This document shows positions 51,682 through 59,298 of a stretch of DNA of 64,000 bases, piece after piece (position 1 is the stretch's first letter; every line of letters starts with the position of its first letter). The position numbers and the translations under genes are program-made. The notes below the pieces were generated by a model. That model made no database searches. It was given only the letters and a program-made list of their open reading frames with translations, and was not told the origin of the DNA. Location of the stretch: NCBI GenBank assembly GCA_902774815.1, contig CACYJV010000003.1, positions 124,001 through 188,000 on the forward strand, given 5' to 3'. The DNA comes from an uncultured Prevotellaceae bacterium (GTDB lineage Bacteria; Bacteroidota; Bacteroidia; Bacteroidales; Bacteroidaceae).

Positions 51682-52533
51682 TCAATTATCGACCCTCATC
51701 ATGCGGCAACGTCCAAACTGGTCGTCGCGAAACGTTGTCCGGCTGAAGCCCATGTCGCTGACCAGTGCTTCCAACTCGTTGGCATGATCGGGATTGATTT
51801 CAAAATAGATGCTGCCGCCTGGGCGTAACAACTCTTTTGCCCGCCAGGCAATGGCGCGATAGAACAGCAAGGCATCGTCGTCGGGCACAAACAGGGCCTC
51901 GTGGGGTTCGTGTCGCAACACGTTATCCTCCATGGACGATGCCTCATGGCGACAGATGTAGGGTGGATTGCTCACGACGACATCGACGCTGCCTGCCCGT
52001 TGCAGCTGAACCAGCGGAAAAGGTTCGCCGCTGAGCACGTCATGGCGCATCATGCTGACGTCGACACCCAGCTCGCGGGCGTTCCGTCGTGCTATGTCGA
52101 GAGCTACATCAGAGATGTCACACGCCACGACATGGGCATCCTTCACTTCGCAAGCCAACGTACAGGCGATGCAACCTGAGCCCGTTCCAATGTCGAGCAG
52201 GGTGGCTTCGGCGGGCACTCCGTCTGCCAAGATCCACTGTACCAGTTCTTCTGTTTCTGGTCGGGGGATGAGTACCCCAGGACCTACCATGAAGCGACGA
52301 CCACAAAACCACGCATGCCCCACCACATACTGCACGGGTTCACCTGACTGCAGGCGCGACATGAGTTCCGTGAGCTGCCTTTCCTGACTGCTGTCGAGTC
52401 GTTCCAGGGCCCCGCCCAATACATCGGCCCACGACAATCCAAAGGCTTCCTCGAGCAGCATCCTTACCACTGCCCGAGCTTCACCCGCGTCATAAACGCC
52501 TTCCAGCTGGCTGTATAGTTCTCTGTAGTTCAT
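51682..52533 (-). CDS. prmC: Release factor glutamine methyltransferase
   Basis: Methylates the GGQ glutamine of release factors RF1 and RF2. From ATG 52533 it has 283 residues: an N-terminal helical domain, LLDIGTGSGCIACTLA for S-adenosylmethionine, and the diagnostic NPPY at residues 189-192 (VVSNPPYICRHE). The frame stays open far upstream, but the start at 52533 follows the promoter at 52553-52584 and matches the family's start (MNYRELYSQLEG). Confidence 0.95.
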   Translation of the reverse strand: MNYRELYSQLEGVYDAGEARAVVRMLLEEAFGLSWADVLGGALERLDSSQERQLTELMSRLQSGEPVQYVVGHAWFCGRRFMVGPGVLIPRPETEELVQWILADGVPAEATLLDIGTGSGCIACTLACEVKDAHVVACDISDVALDIARRNARELGVDVSMMRHDVLSGEPFPLVQLQRAGSVDVVVSNPPYICRHEASSMEDNVLRHEPHEALFVPDDDALLFYRAIAWRAKELLRPGGSIYFEINPDHANELEALVSDMGFSRTTFRDDQFGRCRMMRVDN

Positions 52534-52552
52534 CGGCGTAAACCTACAAGTG

Positions 52553-52584
52553 CAAAGATACTCCTTAAAAATGGAATGACCAAA
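52553..52584 (-). promoter_or_regulatory. Promoter of prmC
   Basis: TTTG (52584-52581), 20 bp, and TATCTTTG (52560-52553) match the consensus exactly on the minus strand. The start codon is 19 bp downstream; the -33 lies next to the comM stop codon. Confidence 0.88.
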
Positions 52585-52585
52585 C

Positions 52586-54133
52586 TTATTGTCCTCTTTC
52601 TGCCCAATCGCCGCGGTCAAGCTGGCGATAGCCAATGGCTTCGGCGATGTGCATGGACGCAACCTTCTCAGAGCCGGCGAGGTCGGCAATGGTACGGGCG
52701 ACCTTTAGGATGCGGCTGTAGGCACGGGCTGAAAGCGATAGGCGTTCCATTGCCATGCGCAGCATCTGGATGCCGGCCTCATCGGGCTCGGCATACTGAT
52801 GGATAAGGCGCTCGGTCATCTGGGCATTGCAATGGATTCCCTTATGGTCGCGAAAGCGTTCCTCTTGTATCTGGCGGGCACGGACTACACGCTCACGAAT
52901 GGCTGCTGACGGCTCGCCAGGTTGTGCCTTTGAAATGTCTTTGAAAGGCACTGGCGTTATTTCAATCTGGATGTCGATGCGGTCGAGAAGCGGCCCGGAA
53001 ATCCTCGACATATAGCGGGCGCGCTGTCCTGGCGTACACACGCACGTATGGGTGGGATCGCCATAGTAACCACAAGGGCAAGGATTGCACGAGGCAACGA
53101 ACATGAACGAGCAGGGCAGGTCGAGCGTATACTTAGCACGGCTGATGGTGATGTGGCGGTCTTCCAGCGGTTGACGCAGCACTTCGAGCGTCTGCTTATT
53201 GAACTCAGTCAACTCATCACAAAAGAGCACTCCATTGTGGGCCAAGCTGATTTCACCCGGCTGCGGTGACGTTCCGCCACCGACAAGGGCCACTTCGCTG
53301 ATGGTGTGATGTGGTGCCCGGAATGGGCGCTGTGAGATAAGCGTGGCATTGCGGCCCAGTTTGCCGGCGATGGAATGTATCTGTGTCGTCTCGAGGCTTT
53401 CAGCAAGCGAGAGAGGTGGCAAGATGCCTGGCAAACGCTTCGCCATCATCGACTTACCACTGCCTGGACTGCCTATCATGATGAGGTTATGGCCACCTGC
53501 CGCCGCCACTTCAAGGGCGCGCTTGGCAGCCTCCTGCCCTCGAACGTCGGCAAAATCGAGGTCGAAGTGGGCCTGCTGTTCGTAGAACTCACGGCGTGTG
53601 TCGACGCGAGTGGGTTCAAACTGCCGGCGACCTGAGAGGAAGTCGATGACATCGGCCAGCGACTCCATACCAAAAACATCGAGATTGTTGACAACAGCGG
53701 CTTCGCGAGCGTTCTGAATGGGCACGATAAGACCCTTAAAGCACTCCTTTCGGGCACGAATAGCTATGGGTAAGGCACCGCGAATGGGCTGAAGCGTACC
53801 ATCGAGCGACAACTCGCCCATGATCATGTATTTTTCCAATTCAGGACACTCAATGCTACCACTGGCAGCCATCAATGCAATGCAGAGAGGCAAGTCGAAC
53901 GAGGAGCCCTCCTTGCGCAGGTCGGCAGGTGCCATGTTAACGGTGATATCGCCATTGGGAAACTTATAACCGATATATTTCAAGGCTGCAGCTATACGGT
54001 TGCGCCCTTCGCGCACGGCAGTGTCGCCAAGTCCCGTGAAGTGGTACATAACGCCGATGTTCAGGCTCACTTCAATAGTCACTGTGGTCACTTCAAGCCC
54101 GTTAACGGCAGCACAGTAGGTTTTTACTAACAT
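52586..54133 (-). CDS. comM: ComM/YifB-type Mg-chelatase-like AAA ATPase
   Basis: A 515-residue protein: an N-terminal Lon-like or ribosomal S5-like domain (VEVSLNIGVMYHFTGLGDTAVREG), Walker A GSPGSGKSMMAKRLPG, Walker B LFCDELTEF and a C-terminal helical lid (MERLSLSARAYSRILKVARTIADLAGSE). In naturally competent bacteria ComM is a hexameric helicase that drives branch migration of incoming DNA. It lies near comF and recX but on its own transcript; nothing shows this species is competent. Confidence 0.95.
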   Translation of the reverse strand: MLVKTYCAAVNGLEVTTVTIEVSLNIGVMYHFTGLGDTAVREGRNRIAAALKYIGYKFPNGDITVNMAPADLRKEGSSFDLPLCIALMAASGSIECPELEKYMIMGELSLDGTLQPIRGALPIAIRARKECFKGLIVPIQNAREAAVVNNLDVFGMESLADVIDFLSGRRQFEPTRVDTRREFYEQQAHFDLDFADVRGQEAAKRALEVAAAGGHNLIMIGSPGSGKSMMAKRLPGILPPLSLAESLETTQIHSIAGKLGRNATLISQRPFRAPHHTISEVALVGGGTSPQPGEISLAHNGVLFCDELTEFNKQTLEVLRQPLEDRHITISRAKYTLDLPCSFMFVASCNPCPCGYYGDPTHTCVCTPGQRARYMSRISGPLLDRIDIQIEITPVPFKDISKAQPGEPSAAIRERVVRARQIQEERFRDHKGIHCNAQMTERLIHQYAEPDEAGIQMLRMAMERLSLSARAYSRILKVARTIADLAGSEKVASMHIAEAIGYRQLDRGDWAERGQ

Positions 54134-54441
54134 CTTTAAGGTTTATAGATTTAGGGATTTTGCAACCACGGATGACACGGATAAAACGGATGTCACGGAT
54201 GATTTTAACCCACAGATTACTTTTTTACTTTTTCCCACAGATTACACAGACCAGTGTTATTTCTTTCTCCGCTTCGCTATGAAAGCGAGCAAAGCTCGAG
54301 TCCGATTTACGGATTGACGATTTTCGATTTTGCAACCACGGATGACACTGATAAAACGGATGTCACGGATTTTCAATCCACGAAGAGTAATCATATTTAT
54401 TAATTATCAACTATCAATTGTCAACTATCAACTGTCAATTG
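54134..54441. repeat. Intergenic repeat block between comM and O-methyltransferase
   Basis: A 308-bp gap with no gene. It holds two copies of the about 85-bp repeat (from 54162, and 54332-54421) with CACGGATGACAC and ATAAAACGGATGTCACGGAT, a reversed GAGCTTTGCTCGC unit (54261-54303) and tandem TATCAACTATCAATTGTCAA stretches near the end. Confidence 0.9.
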
Positions 54442-55080
54442 TCAACTGTCAACTTTCCTTATGATCGTAAGGCCGTCGCGCATAGGTAGAATAACCTTTT
54501 CTATACGGCTGTCGGTTGCGATGTAGTCGTTGAAGCTGCGTATTCCCTGTGTCTGGTGGTCGCGATCGTAAGCCTCATCGGTGACGTGCCCATGCCAAAG
54601 GGTGTTGTCGGCCAAGATGAAACCGCCTGGTCGGACGAGAGGCAACATGGTCTCAAAGGTCTCAACGTACGTACGCTTGTCGCCATCGAGGAAAACCATG
54701 TCGAAACTGATTCCCAATTGTGGAGCCAACACATTGGCATCGCCGATGGAAAAGGTAATGCGGTCAGACAAGGATGACTGCTCTATCCACGGCCGGGCGA
54801 ACTCTTCCATCTCATCGTTGATCTCGTAGGTCCAGAGATGAGCATCGCCCGTGAGGCCTTCGGCCATACAAAGAGCCGAATAACCACTGAATGTGCCGAC
54901 CTCGAGCACACGTTTCGGCCGTATCATCTGCACGAGCATCTTCAGCAGCCGGCCTTGTAGATGACCGCTGACCATGTAGCCGTGGAGGGTGTGGACGCAG
55001 GTGGCACGCCGTAACCTATACAGATAGTCTGGCTCGGGTTCGATGTGTTCAAGTATGTAGTCGTATAATGCTTGTTCCAT
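54442..55080 (-). CDS. O-methyltransferase family protein (CCoAOMT-like)
   Basis: S-adenosylmethionine-dependent methyltransferase of 212 residues related to caffeoyl-CoA O-methyltransferase and catechol O-methyltransferase. VLEVGTFSGYSALCMAEGL binds the cofactor; FDMVFLDGDKRTYVETFE and FILADNTLWHGHV are metal-binding and active-site regions. I prefer ATG 55080 since a TATCTTTG element is directly upstream (55095-55088). Substrate unknown; in bacteria these enzymes act on small phenols or tRNA nucleotides. Confidence 0.9.
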   Translation of the reverse strand: MEQALYDYILEHIEPEPDYLYRLRRATCVHTLHGYMVSGHLQGRLLKMLVQMIRPKRVLEVGTFSGYSALCMAEGLTGDAHLWTYEINDEMEEFARPWIEQSSLSDRITFSIGDANVLAPQLGISFDMVFLDGDKRTYVETFETMLPLVRPGGFILADNTLWHGHVTDEAYDRDHQTQGIRSFNDYIATDSRIEKVILPMRDGLTIIRKVDS

Positions 55081-55087
55081 GGAGGTA

Positions 55088-55095
55088 CAAAGATA
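55088..55095 (-). promoter_or_regulatory. Promoter -7 element of the O-methyltransferase gene
   Basis: TATCTTTG on the minus strand, exactly 7 bases before the ATG at 55080, so the mRNA should be leaderless. No TTTG at -33. Confidence 0.6.
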
Positions 55096-55098
55096 CAA

Positions 55099-55428
55099 AG
55101 TTTTTGGGAGTTTAGGAAGTGAATGAAGCCATTTTTTACGTTAAAACCACAAAAAGCTACAAAAACGGGCGAAAGTAGTGAATGGCATTGCATGAAATAA
55201 AAGGGGGTGTGTCAAAATTGAGGAAGGAGTCCATTTGTAGTCCCCTCCGGAGGGGACTTCGTGGCAGGGCTTTTTCACCCGTCATTCCATTTTGTCACGG
55301 CAGGCGCCCCTCCCCTTTTGGGGTGGGCCGGGGAGGGGCTTGTTGGGGTGGGGCTTCCTGAAACAACAACCCTGCCACTCACACACAAGCGAATGGCAGG
55401 GTTGCTGCAATCAGGAAAGGCACCAGAA
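55099..55428. repeat. Intergenic GC-rich repeats and terminator hairpin
   Basis: No gene in this 330-bp gap. It includes a 29-bp element (AAATAAAAGGGGGTGTGTC, 55195-55213, plus flank) whose reverse copy is at 59249-59275, a GTCCCCTCCGGAGGGGAC palindrome (55239-55256), a set of CCCCTCCCC and GGGGAGGGG stretches, and CAACCCTGCCA with TGGCAGGGTTG (55367-55404), which probably terminates the next minus-strand gene. Confidence 0.8.
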
Positions 55429-58400
55429 TTATTCCTTGCCCAGGATCTTGTTCACCAGCTTCGTCACGTCGGCGATAGTGATACTGCCATCGCGGTTCGT
55501 GTCGTACTTCATCAAATCACTTTCAGCGATGATTGTCCAGTGATGACCCGGCTGGTGCATCCAATCATCTTCGGATACAAACAGCCAATGACCATTGTTA
55601 TAATTGTCGGTGAACTGATTGGTCATGTCAGTACCATCATAGAAAGCACGGAACGTCTTGCCCGCGGGCAACCAGAATTCAACTGCTCCCTGTTTACCCA
55701 GGGCAGTGCCATTCTCGACAACCTTCCCCGCATAATAACCCTCGACGTTCTGCTGCGTAAACTCAAATCCTTCGTAGTCCACATCATTATTATAGTCGGC
55801 ACTTGCATAAACCTTGTCATAGTCGCCTATGAACATGTATTCCACGGCGTCGCTGTTTCCGTCGTCGATGGTGATCTCCCATACGGCTGGGTCATTGATT
55901 TGGAAGCCCAGTGCCTCGCGGGTGTCGAGGTTGGGGTAATTGACATCAGTAGCATCTATCTCGTAATAGCCATCATGCTTGGTGAAGGCGCTGGTAACGT
56001 CCACACCGTTGCGCAGGACGGTCACCCGCTCTTCGTTCTTCACGTAGAGTATCAAATTGACCTGCGAGTTCTTATCGCTGTCGTACGGAGGCAGATAGGC
56101 CGTCACGGGCACACCGTCGTTTTTGGCATGGAGCGTGGGCTCATTATACAGGTACTCGTACGCCATCTCCACGACCTGCTCCGTCGTACCGCCCGTGACG
56201 ATGAAGGTCTGGGCGCGGTCGGTGTTATTGGAGATGTTCCAGGTGGCATCAATCAGTTGGTCGGCAGGCACTTCGTAAGTAACCCAGCTCCCATTGCTAT
56301 CGCCCTCTACAGAGGTGAACTGATAGGTGACGTCCACGCCGTTGCGCTCAACGCGCAGGGAGCTGCTGATGTCTGCGGTGTTCAGATACACCTTCAGCGA
56401 CACCTTGCTGACGCTGGAGTCGTCAATGACAAGCTCGTTGAAGTTTTCTGTAAAGGTGGTGGTCGTAGTAGTGCCATCCTTCAAAGTCTGCTCCACTACC
56501 ACGTCGTCCTCCGTCGCGTTGTGGATGCTCCACGTCGGGTTGGCATCGGGTGCGTCGTCGATGAGCAGGGTGTAGGTGTGGTTCTTGCGCTCGAGGTCGA
56601 GGCGGGCATTGCCCGTTTCGGAGTTGTAAATCAACTGACTCGTGATGTCCGTACCGTCGCAGAAGACATGGATGGTTTCTCCATCAACGGGATGGAACCA
56701 CAGCATTTGGTAGTAACTCATGCCTTCAGCATCCAACTCGGCTTGCGTGAAGTATTTCAAGTGGTAGACCGTGCTGCCTTCGCCAATAGGCTGATTGGTA
56801 AGGGTTCCATCGACGTCTTCCTTCTCAAAGAGCACTTCCGTGCGTCCGCCCTGACGGACAAAGTTGAGCGTGGCTCCCGTCTCTACGGCAGTCTCCTCTG
56901 GGCCCAGGCCGATGTTGACCACATAGTCGCCAATCCATACGTTCATTTCGTCCAAACCCCAGTTGAAGGTATAGGTGTTCGTTGATTCATTATAGGTGAC
57001 ATAGTTGTATTCTGGATGGACATACATCCCATAGTTTTCACCATAGAGGAGGTCTTCCCAGATGATGGTTTCACGTCCTTCCTCTTCATCAATATATCCC
57101 ACCAACAGGGTCTTCAGCGTCTGGCCAGCCACGGGAGTAATCTCGGCGCGGAAGCCCCACTCCGTCGCGTCAAACTCATAACTTGCTCCTCTGCCCAAAT
57201 AGTCATAATCGGGCACAGTGACGGTGGTGACAGTGTTCGTGCAGTTGGACACGGCCGACACCACAACGCCATTCTCTGCGGGATATCCAAACTGTTGTTC
57301 GTAGGCTTCAGCCGCTTGTTCTTCAGGCACGCACAAGCCCTTGAACAGGATGTCGCCCTCGCCAGAACGCATAATCATGATTTCTGGCTGGTGGTGGAGG
57401 GGAGGATTTTGCTGCTGCGGCTCCTGCCAGGTGAGATCCACCTCGGCCGTCGCTGCCGCCGGCACGGTGATGGTGGCTGTGGCTTCGCCGTTGGCCTTCG
57501 TCATCGACACCGTGCTTCCATTCAGACGAAGTACGTTCGGCGTGTACTGGTCATAGGGGATGGTGAGCTTCAGCTGGCTGCCCTGTGCACAGGTCACCGT
57601 CGGCGCGTAGGCAGTGATGACGCCTGTCGATGTGGTGCCGTTCAGGGTCTTCTGATACATGATGCGTCCCGTGTAGCCCGTCTGGTTGAAGGTAAGCGTG
57701 CAGGTCTTGTCGCTGACGGAGACTTCGTAGCTGACATTCTGCTGCAGGTCCAGGTCTTCGTAGTACCTTATCGGCTGACCCTGTTCCTCGTAAGGTTCAA
57801 GGGTCGCCACATGGCCATTGCGCAGCAATTGTACATTCTTGGTGTCGAAATCCACGTCTCTTATCTCTACGGCGTAGTTGCCTTCACTCTTCACAGTGCC
57901 TGATTTAGAACCACTAGAGGCAGAGGCAATCTGCGATATGCCTGTTGCAGATACATAACTGGCATTGCCCTTAAGCTCTACAAAGTTAATCCTGGCATTG
58001 CCGTCGGTAGCAATCGTGTAGTTGACGTTGCTCTTGTGATTGACGATTTCCTTAAAGTCACACCATATAGCACTATTCTTTAATTCAGCCAGCTGTTCGG
58101 ACGTTAAATCCCAGACGTGGGCCCGGATTTGTTTCTTCAACGATGACGGGAAATGGTCTTCCCATTGGGAGCCGGAGAATGACACTCCTGTAAAACTACT
58201 ACCACTAAATAAAAGCCATTCGCGTTTGAGAGCTGGAAAATAGACATCCGTAAGAGAACTGCACTCAAACTTTCCACTACAAGTAAGCTTGTTGAAATGA
58301 ATCTCCGTAAGGCGATCGCTTGTTAGGGTTCCGCTGATGTCCAATGCACCATTAAGGTTAAGATTCCTCAGACCCACCACTAGCATATCGCCTTTAATGG

Positions 58401-58950
58401 TGGCATCACCCTGAAAGTTGAGTGTTTCAAGCGAGTTTGACGTAAACGGTCCATAAATCTCAATACCACCTTGAAAAGTCAGATTCTTGAGCCCACTATT
58501 ACTAAAATTTATTGGCACTGCGCTATATTCCACGTCGGTATCTAAAGCACGGTTGGATCCATTGTGGTATCCTGTATCATCCTTCCATTCGGATCCCCAT
58601 CCATAGGTAGTCGGAACTGAGGAATCAAAAAAATACCTTGTCGGATAGCCTTTTAAGTATGTGTGTTTGCCTACAGATCTAACTTTGTAAGCTTTATTAT
58701 CTATCGTTATTTCTGATGGTACACTTATTGAGGCACTTCCGGATGGTATGCTTATAACAGATGCAAAGTAATTTAAATCTGAACTTATCAAACTAAAAGT
58801 AGATGAAGAAGATAGATAAATTGTTTCAAAATTCACGCCATTCACTGGAACAGTGTCTCTGCTGAAATCATAAATAGTGTCAGCCTTCGCACTCTGTGCT
58901 CCTGCCACGATGAGGCAGAGCGTCAGCAAAAAGTTCTTTATTTGCTTCAT
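55429..58950 (-). CDS. Large surface protein with beta-solenoid start and dockerin-like end
   Basis: About 1173 residues from ATG 58950. A signal peptide (MKQIKNFLLTLCLIVAGAQSAKA) is followed by BspA-like LRR or solenoid strands (about 125-270: LKNLTFQGGIEIYGPF, LETLNFQGDATIKGDM, LRNLNLNGALDISGTL). The middle and late part repeats a module containing NGVDVT or DGTDIT followed by a W.I segment (at least four copies). The end, YDTNRDGSITIADVTKLVNKIL, is a dockerin-type I-like calcium site typical of Prevotella surface proteins. Its neighbours form a glycan-use locus. Function unknown; probably binds a glycan or peptide. Confidence 0.82.
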   Translation of the reverse strand: MKQIKNFLLTLCLIVAGAQSAKADTIYDFSRDTVPVNGVNFETIYLSSSSTFSLISSDLNYFASVISIPSGSASISVPSEITIDNKAYKVRSVGKHTYLKGYPTRYFFDSSVPTTYGWGSEWKDDTGYHNGSNRALDTDVEYSAVPINFSNSGLKNLTFQGGIEIYGPFTSNSLETLNFQGDATIKGDMLVVGLRNLNLNGALDISGTLTSDRLTEIHFNKLTCSGKFECSSLTDVYFPALKREWLLFSGSSFTGVSFSGSQWEDHFPSSLKKQIRAHVWDLTSEQLAELKNSAIWCDFKEIVNHKSNVNYTIATDGNARINFVELKGNASYVSATGISQIASASSGSKSGTVKSEGNYAVEIRDVDFDTKNVQLLRNGHVATLEPYEEQGQPIRYYEDLDLQQNVSYEVSVSDKTCTLTFNQTGYTGRIMYQKTLNGTTSTGVITAYAPTVTCAQGSQLKLTIPYDQYTPNVLRLNGSTVSMTKANGEATATITVPAAATAEVDLTWQEPQQQNPPLHHQPEIMIMRSGEGDILFKGLCVPEEQAAEAYEQQFGYPAENGVVVSAVSNCTNTVTTVTVPDYDYLGRGASYEFDATEWGFRAEITPVAGQTLKTLLVGYIDEEEGRETIIWEDLLYGENYGMYVHPEYNYVTYNESTNTYTFNWGLDEMNVWIGDYVVNIGLGPEETAVETGATLNFVRQGGRTEVLFEKEDVDGTLTNQPIGEGSTVYHLKYFTQAELDAEGMSYYQMLWFHPVDGETIHVFCDGTDITSQLIYNSETGNARLDLERKNHTYTLLIDDAPDANPTWSIHNATEDDVVVEQTLKDGTTTTTTFTENFNELVIDDSSVSKVSLKVYLNTADISSSLRVERNGVDVTYQFTSVEGDSNGSWVTYEVPADQLIDATWNISNNTDRAQTFIVTGGTTEQVVEMAYEYLYNEPTLHAKNDGVPVTAYLPPYDSDKNSQVNLILYVKNEERVTVLRNGVDVTSAFTKHDGYYEIDATDVNYPNLDTREALGFQINDPAVWEITIDDGNSDAVEYMFIGDYDKVYASADYNNDVDYEGFEFTQQNVEGYYAGKVVENGTALGKQGAVEFWLPAGKTFRAFYDGTDMTNQFTDNYNNGHWLFVSEDDWMHQPGHHWTIIAESDLMKYDTNRDGSITIADVTKLVNKILGKE

Positions 58951-59047
58951 GTGATTAACTTGTTTCATAAGCTTATCTTTTTAAAATTTTTGTTTGTCAT
59001 TTAGGTTTCCTCACGCAGCATGTGGCAAACACATGCCTACTCGCCTA

Positions 59048-59116
59048 CAAAGTTAATAAAAAACGGGAAACCGATTTGATGATTTCAATCAAAATTTTGA
59101 CAAAATCAATCAAAAT
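59048..59116 (-). promoter_or_regulatory. Promoter and candidate activator site of the large surface protein
   Basis: On the minus strand TAACTTTG is at 59055-59048. Upstream of it the 10-bp direct repeat (CAATCAAAAT on plus) occurs at 59086-59095 and 59107-59116, 21 bp apart, i.e. two helix turns, with ATTTTGACAAAAT (59093-59105) between them. This fits a site for a dimeric activator such as those of PULs; the regulator is not known. Confidence 0.6.
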
Positions 59117-59232
59117 GAAAGAAAAACGCACTTTTTCCGAAGAATTTTGCAGAAGAATCAAAAAAATACCCCCCAGATTTTGGTAAGCAAGCAGCGCGAG
59201 ATGACTTGTGCGAAATAGTATATCAATGCCTG

Positions 59233-59272
59233 AAAAAAAGAGGATGTGCCTATTTTGACACACCCTCTTTTA
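59233..59272 (-). terminator. Intrinsic terminator after the GH85 gene
   Basis: On the minus strand AAAAGAGGGTGTG pairs with CACATCCTCTTTT (one bulge or mismatch) around TCAAAATAGG and is followed by T-rich sequence. It ends the SusD-GH85 transcript before the surface protein's promoter region. Confidence 0.8.
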
Positions 59273-59298
59273 TTTGACTTGAATAAGGTTCGGTCAGC

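Noticed and set aside
55099..55428. A small insertion sequence
   Set aside because: No transposase frame and no clear terminal repeats with target duplication; only short GC-rich palindromes are seen.
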